From Chitinophaga pinensis (GTDB taxonomy: Bacteria; Bacteroidota; Bacteroidia; UKL13-3): a stretch of 64,000 nucleotides of DNA. Where the stretch lies: NCBI GenBank assembly GCA_945870425.1, contig CAMBSD010000002.1, positions 1 to 64,000 on the forward strand, given 5' to 3'. Positions within the stretch are counted from its first letter, which is position 1, and every line of letters begins with the position of its first letter. A program made the position numbers and the translations under genes. The notes under the pieces were generated by a model. It saw nothing but the letters and a program-made list of their open reading frames with translations. It was not told where the DNA came from and did not search any database. This document shows, one piece after another, positions 37,640 to 47,489 of this stretch.

Positions 37640-38467
37640 CTAACCAAAATAAATGCTAAACCCGTAGGCCGTTTTAAGCGCAATATGATTGATTACCATC
37701 ACAGGTACTTCTGCATTATTACCAATTACAGTTTGCTCAAACGAGCCACCAAAATAGGTGAAAATATTTTCATGGTTATTTATTAGAGTAATTAAATCAG
37801 CATGATTTTGTTGGGCAAATGCAATCAAGTCTTTGGCAAAATCATTTTTCTCGATGCCGATTATTTCATAATCGATGCCTTGTTCTTGTAAATATTCTTC
37901 GGCATGCGGAATGTTACGAGTAATTTTTGCTAGTATAAATTCATCTTTTTCTAAAGGATAAACGATATGAATTTTTGAATTGAAATACTTAGCCATTTCA
38001 CTGGCATAAATCATTCCTTGTTTTACCTCTTGGTTAAAATCGATTGGAAGGACAATATGCTTGAATCCATGCTCACGCATAGGTGTTTTTTGCACCACTA
38101 CAAAAGGCACATCAGAATTAGTAATAACTTTTAAAGCCTTACTACCCATGATGTGTTGCATGCCTTTCACACCATGTGTTCCCATAACGATTAATTTGGC
38201 ATTTAATCGTTCAGCAACTTTTCCAATATCATCAAAAATACTTCCTACTTCAACTAACGAATGTGCTACAATATTCTCTTTAGCTAGGCTATTAACAATA
38301 TTGTCTATTACTGCCTTGGCCTGCACTATTTCTTTGTCTTTGGCTACAATGTGCAGCAAATGAATTTCACTTTTTAGAATTTTTGATAACTCTACGGCAT
38401 ATCTAACTGCACTGTCACCTACAGGGGTAAAATCTGTTGGAACTAATATAACTGCTTTATGATTCAT
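37640..38467 (-). CDS. Tandem universal stress protein (UspA family)
   Basis: 275 residues with two Usp domains. Domain 1 starts ILVPTDFTPVGDSAVRYA and has the ATP-binding G-x2-G-x9-G-S motif as GTHGVKGMQHIMGS near residues 97-110. Domain 2 (about 145-275) starts KHIVLPIDFNQEVKQGM and its nucleotide loop is degenerate (NNHENIFTYFGGSFEQTVIG). Usp proteins bind ATP and accumulate in stress. The adjacent HD gene is 4 bp upstream on the same strand, so they are one operon ending at the terminator at 37589. Confidence 0.9.
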   Translation of the reverse strand: MNHKAVILVPTDFTPVGDSAVRYAVELSKILKSEIHLLHIVAKDKEIVQAKAVIDNIVNSLAKENIVAHSLVEVGSIFDDIGKVAERLNAKLIVMGTHGVKGMQHIMGSKALKVITNSDVPFVVVQKTPMREHGFKHIVLPIDFNQEVKQGMIYASEMAKYFNSKIHIVYPLEKDEFILAKITRNIPHAEEYLQEQGIDYEIIGIEKNDFAKDLIAFAQQNHADLITLINNHENIFTYFGGSFEQTVIGNNAEVPVMVINHIALKTAYGFSIYFG

Positions 38468-38471
38468 GTTT

Positions 38472-39062
38472 TTAGGAGGTATAGGTATTAACTATTTCAA
38501 TTACTAGATTTAAATGTTGTGTTTTTTTTTCGTTGCGCAAATTAATGGCACTTTGGGTAAAATATTGGTGCGAACTTAAAAATTTTAATTGCAATCTATT
38601 CCAATCTTCCTGGTTATTCAAAATACCATAAATCTCAAGCTCTTTGTAGAGATTATTTCCAATTTGCCAAAAATCTTCCCTACCAAGATAATCTAAGTCT
38701 GAATCACAAATAATTTGTTCCAAAATATTATGTGGTGTTTGTGGAATTTTGGTAGCCATAATCATACCTTGAATTCTCTTAATTTCCTCATCAGTAAACT
38801 CAAATTCAGGAAGTGTAGCTTGAACCATATCACAACCAACCATTTCATGATCCTTGATTTGCACAATAAAACCAGAATCGTGATAAAGAACTGCAGTTTT
38901 CAATAGAGTAGTTTCATATTCTGAAATATTTTCCATCTCTGCATAGGTTATTGCCGCTTGCAGCACATCCATTACGTGGCTAAAGCTATGGTAATACAAA
39001 TTACTTGGCAACTCATTCTTGAGTTTATCAAGTATAAACGATTCGGCTTCTTTAAATTTCAT
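38472..39062 (-). CDS. HD-domain phosphohydrolase, small
   Basis: 196 residues from the ATG at 39062; the frame extends to a TTG at 39083. The HD ligands are YYHSFSHVMDVLQA near 21-34, LYHDSGF near 62-68 (HD doublet), DHEMVGCDM and DSDLDYLGRED near 121-131. It lies 4 bp before the uspA gene and is co-transcribed. Small HD proteins of this kind hydrolyse nucleotides or phospho-compounds; the substrate is unknown. It is not similar in layout to the longer HD protein at 31967. Confidence 0.85.
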   Translation of the reverse strand: MKFKEAESFILDKLKNELPSNLYYHSFSHVMDVLQAAITYAEMENISEYETTLLKTAVLYHDSGFIVQIKDHEMVGCDMVQATLPEFEFTDEEIKRIQGMIMATKIPQTPHNILEQIICDSDLDYLGREDFWQIGNNLYKELEIYGILNNQEDWNRLQLKFLSSHQYFTQSAINLRNEKKTQHLNLVIEIVNTYTS

Positions 39063-39177
39063 AACAGAATTATCAACAAACAATTATATGAATATAAGGG
39101 GAATAAATAGCATAGCTTTTTCAAATTTAAAACGGCTCATTTTTTTTGTCCAATTGATTAGTCATTCTAAATATTTC

Positions 39178-41847
39178 TTAATTAACGAAATACATATCGA
39201 TTTCACCTTTGTTTTTTGCTGCTATTTTACCTCGATGCACACAATTAAAATTTGATTTTACCAAATCGTAGGTAGCACCGCTGATGTTTATTTTGCCTGG
39301 TTCAGATTTTTGTTCCATGCGCGCAGCGGTATTTACAGTATCACCCCAAATGTCATAAGCGTACTTTTTTACACCCACAATACCTGCCACCACAGGACCA
39401 CTATTAACTCCTATTCTTATCTGAAAACGCCCCCCATTCTTCGATACATAGTCTCTAATATCAATAGCTGCTCTTACAATTTTTTCTGCATGATCGGGCG
39501 ATTCGTTAGGTAAACCACAAACCGCTAAATAAGCGTCTCCAATGGTTTTAATTTTCTCAATATTGTATTTTTCGATAATGGCATCAAAAGCAGTAAAATT
39601 ACGATGTATTTCAGCCACAAGCTCGGTTGGCGAAAGATTTTCACTTATATTAGTAAATCCGACAAAATCAGTAAAAATAACGGATACGTGGTTATACAAT
39701 TTAGCTTCTATCTCTCCTTTGTTTTTTAATTCATCAGCTATTTCTTCTGGCAAAATGTTAAGCAGCAAATCATCCGATTTCTTCTTCTCTTTTTGCACTT
39801 GTAAATTCACAGTAGTTAGCTGTTCATTTTTAATAGAAACCTTTTCATTAAGCATGGCTAGTTGACCATTCAATTTTTTTTGATTCTTAAAACCAAAATA
39901 CATGAAAAAGGCTATAAGAATAAATAATAAAAAGCCTCCAATAAAAATGTTTCGTTGAAATGCCTTTGATTTTAATTCAACTTGAGACAAGTATAACTCA
40001 GACTCTTTCAGAGCCTTTTGCTTACCCATTACTTGCAGCTGCACTTCTTTCAGTTGGCTTTCTTTCTCTGAGAGACTTAATTGCTTTTGTTTGTCTTGTC
40101 TCTCGGCCTTTTCTTTTAAATAAGCAAGTCTTTGCAATTGCTCATTTTGCTGACTTATGGCCAATTTTTTCTCTTTCAGTTCAAGCTCTTGCTGCTTTTG
40201 TTTGGCATATAGAATTTGTTCTTGCAATTTTTGATCAACCAATTGCTGTTGGTATTTCAATTCAGTTTCCTTTTTATCAAAATTGTATTGCATTTCCTTT
40301 TGGGTAATCTTTTTCTGAATACCTTCATTGATAATAGAATCTCTAATCTCGATATAATTTTTATACGCCTTATATGCTTCCTTAAAATCGGCATCTTTAG
40401 CAAAGTTTTTACTCCTCTCCAACCATAATTGGTACTGTTCATTCCTTCCATTTATTTCTTGGGCAATGTTCAAACTTTCAATATAATACCCATCTGCTTT
40501 TTTGTACTTCAACTTTACATTTACACCTTGGTTAACTATGAAACTATCGGGAGCATCTCTATAAATATTGCCCATTTCTAATAAGTTATTTGACTGTCCA
40601 GGTTTATTTCCAATTTCCTCATTGATGGCCAAACTTTGTTTCTGAAAATTCAAAGCTTCAGTGTAATGTCGTTGCTTTAAATTTACCTCTCCTAAATTTT
40701 TCAAGTTAACCGCCACCCCTTTTTTGTTTCCAACAGACTGATTAATTGCCAAAGCTTTATGCAGGTATTCCATGGCCGAAGCATAATTCAATTGATTTGA
40801 AAGTATTGAGCCCATATTACCATAAACTCTTGCCATCTCAATCTTTCTTCCCAGGGATTCTTCTATTTCCAATGCCCTTTTTTGATATTCCATGGCCATT
40901 TTATAATCCTCCAAATCAGAAAATACCAAACTAATATTTCCCAAGTTAGAGCTGATTTCTTTTTTGTTTTCTAACTTTTCGTTGATGCTTAATGCATTTT
41001 GAAAATGCTCAATGGCCTTTAGATAATTGGACAATTTGCGATACACCAGACCTAAATTGTTTAAGTTCTTAGCCATGTTTTCTTCAATGCCCAATTTAAC
41101 ATTAATGTAATAGGCCTCCCACAAGGTATTCAATGCCGCAGAATCATTAGATAAATTACTATAAATAGTTCCCAAATTACCAAGGTTAATGGCCATGGCC
41201 GACATATTACCAATCTCTTCGTTCAGTTTCAATGATGATTTAAAATGGATTACTGCCTCAATATAATTAGACAAACTATTTTCTAAATGTCCATATTTGT
41301 TGTAGGTGCGGGCAATGTATTCTTTAAAGTTTAACCGCTTAAAAATGAGAAAGGCTTTATCCAAATATTCACGTGCTTTTAAAATCTCCCCTTTTCTAAG
41401 CAAGATGTCCGATATGCTCAAAAAATTAATGCCTAATCCAAAATCATATTTTATTGAATCGGATAAATAAAGCCCTTGGCTCAAATATTCCATAGCTTTG
41501 GGAATCTCATTTTTTGAATAGTAATTATCCCCCAAACTATTTAGGGCTTCGCAATGCAGTTTTGTATAATTATACTTTTTACAAATAGCTAGGCACCTTT
41601 CAGCCAACTCAATGCCCTTTGTAGCATTTACTTTAGTATAAGAATTCGAGAGTGAAATTAACAGTCGTACTTTTAGGGTATCGTCCTTAGGGTGATTAGT
41701 AATCAACCACGTTATAGAATCAATCTTATGGTTTGCGATTGAAGTTTTTTGGGCAAATAAATCATACGAGTTAAAAGCACATGCAAATACAATCGCGCAT
41801 GCGTATCTGAAAATATTACAACTTCTATGGATTTTATAGAAAATCAT
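39178..41847 (-). CDS. TPR-containing membrane adenylate cyclase (class III)
   Basis: 889 residues from the ATG at 41847 (a TTG 33 nt upstream also keeps the frame). A signal peptide (MIFYKIHRSCNIFRYACA...LFAQ) is followed by about nine TPRs to ~480, with repeated NLGNLG, ALxxxxK and EIGN units. A Gln/Lys-rich coiled coil leads to one membrane helix (FIGGFLLFILIAFFMYFGF), a second coiled coil, then the catalytic domain: metal Asp in IFTDFVGFTN and IGDAYLAV, Lys in KIKTIGDAY and Asp in YDIWGDTVNTAARM. That Lys/Asp pair predicts ATP, so cAMP, rather than GTP. The TPRs should face the periplasm. A CRP-type regulator is not in the window. Confidence 0.9.
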   Translation of the reverse strand: MIFYKIHRSCNIFRYACAIVFACAFNSYDLFAQKTSIANHKIDSITWLITNHPKDDTLKVRLLISLSNSYTKVNATKGIELAERCLAICKKYNYTKLHCEALNSLGDNYYSKNEIPKAMEYLSQGLYLSDSIKYDFGLGINFLSISDILLRKGEILKAREYLDKAFLIFKRLNFKEYIARTYNKYGHLENSLSNYIEAVIHFKSSLKLNEEIGNMSAMAINLGNLGTIYSNLSNDSAALNTLWEAYYINVKLGIEENMAKNLNNLGLVYRKLSNYLKAIEHFQNALSINEKLENKKEISSNLGNISLVFSDLEDYKMAMEYQKRALEIEESLGRKIEMARVYGNMGSILSNQLNYASAMEYLHKALAINQSVGNKKGVAVNLKNLGEVNLKQRHYTEALNFQKQSLAINEEIGNKPGQSNNLLEMGNIYRDAPDSFIVNQGVNVKLKYKKADGYYIESLNIAQEINGRNEQYQLWLERSKNFAKDADFKEAYKAYKNYIEIRDSIINEGIQKKITQKEMQYNFDKKETELKYQQQLVDQKLQEQILYAKQKQQELELKEKKLAISQQNEQLQRLAYLKEKAERQDKQKQLSLSEKESQLKEVQLQVMGKQKALKESELYLSQVELKSKAFQRNIFIGGFLLFILIAFFMYFGFKNQKKLNGQLAMLNEKVSIKNEQLTTVNLQVQKEKKKSDDLLLNILPEEIADELKNKGEIEAKLYNHVSVIFTDFVGFTNISENLSPTELVAEIHRNFTAFDAIIEKYNIEKIKTIGDAYLAVCGLPNESPDHAEKIVRAAIDIRDYVSKNGGRFQIRIGVNSGPVVAGIVGVKKYAYDIWGDTVNTAARMEQKSEPGKINISGATYDLVKSNFNCVHRGKIAAKNKGEIDMYFVN

Positions 41848-42145
41848 ATGAGGTTGTGAAAATACAAAAATTTCACTCAAAGCAATTAAATTATAATAGA
41901 TGCGAGCTAATAAAGGAGAAGATAATACCTATTTCGATTTCAAAACTTGATGTATTGGAGTATAGTGAATTAAGTTCGATGGTATATTTAGTAGGCTGAT
42001 TATTGAAATGTAGAATGATACATTTTTATGACATTAGGTATCTTTTGAAACAACTTGAAACCTCAGAAAAAAATAATCTAGAAAATAGGTTATAGTTATA
42101 ATTAATCGAATTAGAACATCAAAAAGCTTGCAACATAAAATCAAC
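41848..42145. other. About 300-bp intergenic stretch, no feature seen
   Basis: Between the cyclase start and the lysA stop, both on the minus strand. AT-rich without an ORF, repeat or clear hairpin; it should hold the cyclase promoter, but no TAnnTTTG box was found near the start. Confidence 0.4.
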
Positions 42146-43366
42146 CTAAAACGCTACTTCAACTTCATTTCTAATTAAGTCTTCAAAGGTTTCTCTCTTG
42201 CGAATAAGATGCATTTGTCCTTTATGAATTAATACTTCAGCTGGTCTAAAACGTGCATTGTAGTTGCTACTCATGGTGATGCCATAAGCACCAGCATTGT
42301 TAAAACATAATATATCTCCTTCGCGCACCTCATGCAATTTTCTATCCCAAGCAAAAGTGTCGGTTTCAAATATATTTCCAACGATGGTGTAAATACGTTC
42401 TTTACCATCAGGGTTTGAAATATTGGTGATATGGTGATAGGAATCGTAAAGCATAGGACGTATCAAATGGTTTAAACCACTATCCACTCCCACAAATACA
42501 GTAGCAGTGGTTTGCTTGATGATATTGGCTTTTACCAAAAAAGAACCCGATTCGCTAACAATGTATTTGCCGGGCTCGAACCAAAGTTCTAAATCGCGGC
42601 CATATTCTTTGCAAAACTCCAAAAACCTTTCACCCAAAGCTCTTCCAAGTTCCTCAATATCTGTAGTTATATCGTTTGGCTTATAGGCCACTTTAAATCC
42701 ACTTCCAAAGTCTATAAATTTTAAATCTGGAAAATCTTTAGCAGCATCAAACAAAATCTCTGCCCCTTGTAAAAATACACCTGAATCTAATATATCGCTG
42801 CCTGTGTGCATGTGCAAGCCATTAATTTGCATGCCATAAGTTTTTATAATACGCAATACATGGCGCAACTGATGAATGGAAATGCCAAACTTCGAGTCAA
42901 TATGTCCAGTTGAAATTTTATTATTTCCTCCTGCTAAAATATGTGGATTTAACCTCACACAGCAAGGCACTTCATAACCATAAGCGCTACCGAATTGTTC
43001 AAGAATGGAGATGTTATCAATATTGATATGTACACCCAAACTTACAGCTTCTTGAATTTCTTCAAAAGCCACGCAATTAGGTGTGAAAATAATTTCATCC
43101 GCTTGAAAACCTGCTCTCAGTCCTAGTTTCACTTCATTTATTGAAACCGTATCTAGGCCACTTCCTTCGTTTTTTAATAGCTTTAAAATGGCCGTATTAT
43201 TTAGCGCTTTGCAAGCATATTTCACCTTAATATCAATAGGTTTAAAAGCGTTTACCAAACGTTTATATTGCGAAATAATCTTTTCAGCATTATACATATA
43301 GATAGGCGAATCAAACTGTTCTGCTACTTTTAAAAGCATTGAATAATCAAGGTTTTCAGTCATCAT
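42146..43366 (-). CDS. lysA: Diaminopimelate decarboxylase LysA
   Basis: 406 residues. PLP-dependent fold III decarboxylase converting meso-diaminopimelate to lysine. The Schiff-base Lys is in KYACKALNN near 48-56; HMHTGSDI near 183-190 binds the substrate side, GSGFKVAY the PLP phosphate, and EPGKYIVSES and NNAGAYGITMSSNYN the C-terminal half. ATG at 43366, preceded by an adjacent in-frame ATG. Monocistronic. LysA is preferred over carboxynorspermidine decarboxylase because of the EPGKYIV motif and length. Confidence 0.93.
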   Translation of the reverse strand: MMTENLDYSMLLKVAEQFDSPIYMYNAEKIISQYKRLVNAFKPIDIKVKYACKALNNTAILKLLKNEGSGLDTVSINEVKLGLRAGFQADEIIFTPNCVAFEEIQEAVSLGVHINIDNISILEQFGSAYGYEVPCCVRLNPHILAGGNNKISTGHIDSKFGISIHQLRHVLRIIKTYGMQINGLHMHTGSDILDSGVFLQGAEILFDAAKDFPDLKFIDFGSGFKVAYKPNDITTDIEELGRALGERFLEFCKEYGRDLELWFEPGKYIVSESGSFLVKANIIKQTTATVFVGVDSGLNHLIRPMLYDSYHHITNISNPDGKERIYTIVGNIFETDTFAWDRKLHEVREGDILCFNNAGAYGITMSSNYNARFRPAEVLIHKGQMHLIRKRETFEDLIRNEVEVAF

Positions 43367-43538
43367 TTTTAATAAAATTTACGGGCAAAGATAATGTAAT
43401 ATGTAGAATAGGCTTAACTCGAGTATTAAAAGGCCTTTAATAGTTATCTAGCTTTAACTAGCTTTTGAAAATCACTTAACAAAATGCCAAGAAAATTCAA
43501 ACTATTAAAAAAAGCTTTTAACTTGCATTCATAATCCT

Positions 43539-45881
43539 ATGAAAACAAAAATACTAATAACCTTTATTTTTATCCTTTCTGTACTATTGACCAAGGCTGA
43601 TGACAGAGAAAATTTGTTTGACATTAAAAACTATACTATACAATTAAATCTTACAAACATTGCTAGCAAAACCCTTTTGGGGACTACAAGTATTCATTTA
43701 CAATCTAGATCAAATAACTTGGCATCAGTAAGGTTAGATTTAGCCAAATTGACAGTGAGTTCGGTGCTTGCCAATGCCGATAGTCTTCTTTTTTCTCAAA
43801 ACGACTCAGAACTGTTTATCAATTTTAAAAGGCCACTTAATCAAAATGACAGTATTCAATTAGACATTGCATATGCTGGTCAACCTACAAAAGACCCAAG
43901 TTGGGGTGGCTTTTATTTTAGTGGTAATTATGCTTTCAATCTAGGTGTAGGCTTTAATGTGAAGCCTCACAATTTTGGTAGGTGTTGGTTTCCATGTGTA
44001 GATAATTTTACAGATAGAGCCACCTATAATTTTCATATCAATACGGATAGTGGATACAAGGCAATTTGTAATGGAAGCAAACAAACTGAAACATATAATA
44101 ACGATGGAAGCATTACATGGCATTGGACTTTAAAAGATGAAATACCCACTTATTTGGCTTCTGTAGCTGTTTCAAACTATGTATTTTTACAATATAATTT
44201 TCAAGGCAAAAGCAAAAGTTTTCCTGTTATCATTGCTTGTCAAGCGCAGGATACTAGTAAATTGAAAGCCTCTTTTGTAAACTTAAACTTAGCACTCCAT
44301 TGTTTTGAAGACAAATTTGACCCTTACCCTTTTGAAAGAGCTGGCTATGTGGCGGTACCATTTGACGGGGGAGCTATGGAACACGCCACAAGTATAGCCT
44401 ATCCTATTTTTGCTATTGATGGAACTACCAATTACGAAACCCTATTTGCTCATGAGCTTTCGCACATGTGGTGGGGCAATCATGTGACATGCAGAACGGC
44501 AGAAGATATGTGGCTGAATGAAGGCTGGGCAAGTTATTGTGAGGCTCAATTTTTAGAATGCTTATATGGAACAGATGCATATAAAAAGGAAATAAAAAGT
44601 AATTGGAATACTGTATTGAGGTTTGCAGCTGCCAAGGATGGTGGATTGTTTGCTTTATCCAATGCACCACACAATGCAACTTATGGCACAACTGTTTATA
44701 AAAAAGGGGCTTTGATAGTTCATTCTTTGCGTTCCTTCATGGGTGATTCGGCCTTTTTTGCTGCGTGCAAATCTTATCAGAAAAAATTTGCTTTTAGTGA
44801 TGCTAGTTCAACAGATTTAAAAAACGAATTTCAGAAATTTACTTCCTTAGATATAAGTTCATTCTTTGACATGTATGTAAGTAATCCAAGTTTGTATAAT
44901 GTAAGAGTGTTAAAATCAGAATTGAATAATGGTGTTATTTCTGTGCAGCTAACCCAAGATTTAAAAAATACCCAAAGAGGTTTTAACAATATTCCTGTAA
45001 GCATTACTTTTTTTGATGGTAATATTCGTATTGTTCGTGACTTTATATTCAATAATGAAGGAATCTATACTTTTACTATTGGCAAAATAAATTTTGATAA
45101 AGATTTTTATACCATCATAGATTCGGATGATAAATATTTCAAAGCAAGGTCGATGCAAAATCAAACCATAAAAAGTACAGGACTCAAAAATTTTGCTGAT
45201 GCTTTTTGTGGTATCAACACCCAAAGCATTAGCGACTCGGTGAATATAAACATAGAGCACAATTGGATTGGCGGTAAATGGTGGGAAGTAGCGCCTGCAG
45301 GCATCAGAATCTCAAACCAAAGACTTTGGATTATCAATGGCTTTTTACCAAGCAGTTTTAAAGCACAGGGCTTTTTCAACTATGATGGCTCAACCCCCGA
45401 AAACCCGAGTAATTCCGGTTGGTTAGACAATGAATTTATTGACAGAAATGAAGACTCGTTGGTGATGCTTTATAGGGCAAATGGAACTGAAATGTGGCAA
45501 TTGTTGACTGATTGCTCAATAAACATAGGCGGAAGCAAAACAGATAAGGTAGGAAGAATTACAGTTAATAACTTAAAGGTTGGGGAATATGCTATTGGTA
45601 AAAAGGATGTGACAAGTATTACTCAAAATGTATTACCTGAGAATTCAGATTTCATTCAAATGTTTCCAAACCCAGCTAAAAACCTAATCAATATTCAAAT
45701 CAAAAAGCAGTTTAAAAATATTGATTTATTGATAATGGATATTACTGGAAAAACAATTAGGCATATTATCCTTAAAAGTGATGAAAACGAAATAGATATT
45801 AGCAACCTAATTAAAGGTCAGTATTTTTTCGTTTTTAACATGGATGGATACTCAAAAAGTAAAAGTGTAATGGTTAACTAA
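43539..45881 (+). CDS. Secreted M1-family metallopeptidase with T9SS domain
   Basis: 780 residues. Signal peptide MKTKILITFIFILSVLLTKA. The M1 fold has the exopeptidase loop GGAMEHATS (GAMEN with His replacing Asn, a frequent Bacteroidota variant) and the zinc site HELSHMWWGNH, with the third ligand Glu in WLNEGWASYCE 18 residues later. The catalytic domain ends around residue 430. A beta-rich segment and the T9SS type A domain follow (from MFPNPAKNLINIQIKKQ, ending KSVMVN). It should act as an aminopeptidase on extracellular peptides. Convergent with the outer-membrane protein at 45878 (4-bp overlap). Confidence 0.93.
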   Translation: MKTKILITFIFILSVLLTKADDRENLFDIKNYTIQLNLTNIASKTLLGTTSIHLQSRSNNLASVRLDLAKLTVSSVLANADSLLFSQNDSELFINFKRPLNQNDSIQLDIAYAGQPTKDPSWGGFYFSGNYAFNLGVGFNVKPHNFGRCWFPCVDNFTDRATYNFHINTDSGYKAICNGSKQTETYNNDGSITWHWTLKDEIPTYLASVAVSNYVFLQYNFQGKSKSFPVIIACQAQDTSKLKASFVNLNLALHCFEDKFDPYPFERAGYVAVPFDGGAMEHATSIAYPIFAIDGTTNYETLFAHELSHMWWGNHVTCRTAEDMWLNEGWASYCEAQFLECLYGTDAYKKEIKSNWNTVLRFAAAKDGGLFALSNAPHNATYGTTVYKKGALIVHSLRSFMGDSAFFAACKSYQKKFAFSDASSTDLKNEFQKFTSLDISSFFDMYVSNPSLYNVRVLKSELNNGVISVQLTQDLKNTQRGFNNIPVSITFFDGNIRIVRDFIFNNEGIYTFTIGKINFDKDFYTIIDSDDKYFKARSMQNQTIKSTGLKNFADAFCGINTQSISDSVNINIEHNWIGGKWWEVAPAGIRISNQRLWIINGFLPSSFKAQGFFNYDGSTPENPSNSGWLDNEFIDRNEDSLVMLYRANGTEMWQLLTDCSINIGGSKTDKVGRITVNNLKVGEYAIGKKDVTSITQNVLPENSDFIQMFPNPAKNLINIQIKKQFKNIDLLIMDITGKTIRHIILKSDENEIDISNLIKGQYFFVFNMDGYSKSKSVMVN

Positions 45882-47041
45882 TAAGTATTTCCATAGGTTG
45901 ATTTGGTTTTGAAACGATAGCCAATACCGTACTCAAGAAAATCAGATCGCACACCTCTAGTGTTATCCAATGTACTTTTCAAACTTCCTTGAACAAATAT
46001 GTTGCTTTTGTGAGTATATCTCAATCCGAATATATAGTAAATTCTATCCACCCTGACATTGGCAAGGTTATAAACGTAATGCATACCCCTCATAGGGATT
46101 GATATTCTGCCGATGTTAAATTCAGTCGACAGACCCATTGCAACCTTAAATTTATCGACCTCAGCTATCTCGTCCATACTTGTTGGTCTTAATAACCTAA
46201 TGTTTGAAGTAGGATCATAGTAAAAATCTATGGCAGGACCAATGTTCATTATTTTATTTTTCGAGTACATCAACTGACTAGACATTACATAAATATCATA
46301 CTCGGTTTTTAAGGGATATCTAATTTTAGTGTATGCTGTGCCTAAAAAAGTCTGTAAATACCACTTCTTGGTTTGATCATTATGAAAAGTGGTCATGCCA
46401 CGATGATTAATCCTATCATATAGAAAGAAATTAAGTCCACCTTTAAGGTATGCCAAATTAATCCCATTATTAGGTGAATTTATAGACCCATTTGAAAAAT
46501 TCAGAACACCAGCCTCAAGCGCCAATTCAGTATTTGAAAATAACTTTTGATGAATACCAAAACCAAATTGAATTCCAAGATTATAAGGCTGACTTATTAA
46601 ATTATTTTTAAGTTCTCTTACACTGCTTGTGTCATATTGCTTATCAATATAGGATGCCCCAAGTCCAAATTTCAAAAATGCAGAAGTAGTGGCTCTATTT
46701 ATTAGTGTAAAATTAACAAAAGGCATAGCCGAATAAATATTACCATAAAGCCATTCCGTTGGCATAAGTAAATAAATTAAACCCAATCCAAATCTAGGAT
46801 TATTATATAATTTTTGCCAATCCTTGTGTCCATCAGCTCTATAAATAAAATCAAATTCAGCTCCAATAGCATCAAAATTTCTATTTGGAGCGTTTCGTCC
46901 ACGAGCTGAGAAATCATATCCCTTGATAATATTGGCGCTTATACCAATATTCCTTAAAAATCGAGAAGAATTAACATCTTGAGAAAATGAAAAAAAACTT
47001 ATTAAGGAGAAAAAGAAAAATAAATAAATTTTAGGGTTCAA
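45878..47041 (-). CDS. Outer-membrane barrel of the PagL/acyloxyacyl hydrolase type, catalytic His absent
   Basis: 387 residues from a TTG at 47041, chosen because it gives a signal peptide (MNPKIYLFFFFSLISFFSFSQ). The open frame continues to 47254 and would overlap the divergent gene. The barrel ends in a C-terminal aromatic-rich strand (FLEYGIGYRFK). The family motif H-x-S-N-G...P-N-x-G-x-N appears as LNFSNGSINSPNNGINLAY near 198-216: the serine stays but the catalytic His of PagL is Asn. Bacteroidota homologues usually keep His. It may therefore bind or organise lipid A without deacylating it. Confidence 0.75.
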   Translation of the reverse strand: MNPKIYLFFFFSLISFFSFSQDVNSSRFLRNIGISANIIKGYDFSARGRNAPNRNFDAIGAEFDFIYRADGHKDWQKLYNNPRFGLGLIYLLMPTEWLYGNIYSAMPFVNFTLINRATTSAFLKFGLGASYIDKQYDTSSVRELKNNLISQPYNLGIQFGFGIHQKLFSNTELALEAGVLNFSNGSINSPNNGINLAYLKGGLNFFLYDRINHRGMTTFHNDQTKKWYLQTFLGTAYTKIRYPLKTEYDIYVMSSQLMYSKNKIMNIGPAIDFYYDPTSNIRLLRPTSMDEIAEVDKFKVAMGLSTEFNIGRISIPMRGMHYVYNLANVRVDRIYYIFGLRYTHKSNIFVQGSLKSTLDNTRGVRSDFLEYGIGYRFKTKSTYGNTY

Positions 47042-47192
47042 TGCTTTGAATTGCTTATTTTTAGCATGCAAGAATAACACATAATATTTTGATATAAAGG
47101 AAATATCTTGAATTATTTTTTTTATCCAATTTTTAAATAATCTTCGTAAATAAAATAAAATATATTCGTGAACAAAAAATTGCAGAAATTTT

Positions 47193-47489
47193 ATGGCAGG
47201 TAGAAGAACTAAAAACCCCTCATTTTTTTCGGATGATACCTTATTATCTAACATTACTTTTACTCGAGTTCTTATACTTTTGGTGATAGTTGGGATTGTT
47301 TATTTCTGCTTTTGGTCAAGAAAACATTTACGTTTTTCTGCAGATTGTCCTAAATGTTTGGTAACAGAATTTGTCAAAAGAAAACATCGAAGTTACTTCG
47401 CAAAAAAAATAATACCTTTTCTTAGAATTAATAAACTTAATTGCAGCAGATGCAATATGACTTTTTACCAAGCTTTCTCGGAAAAATAG
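47193..47489 (+). CDS. Small membrane protein with zinc-ribbon-like CxxC pairs
   Basis: 98 residues. One membrane helix near 26-43 (VLILLVIVGIVYFCFW), then a basic segment with two CxxC pairs: ADCPKC near 50-55 and LNCSRC near 84-89, spaced 30 residues apart, suggesting a zinc ribbon. No known family assigned. It is transcribed away from the outer-membrane protein (starts 151 bp apart). The ATG follows a plausible AT-rich leader. Confidence 0.7.
   Translation: MAGRRTKNPSFFSDDTLLSNITFTRVLILLVIVGIVYFCFWSRKHLRFSADCPKCLVTEFVKRKHRSYFAKKIIPFLRINKLNCSRCNMTFYQAFSEK

Noticed and set aside
43539-45881. M1 peptidase exopeptidase loop GAMEH as a broken active site
   Set aside because: Unlike the other missing-residue cases, GxMEH variants are, from memory, common in Bacteroidota M1 homologues, and the zinc site HELSH...E is intact.
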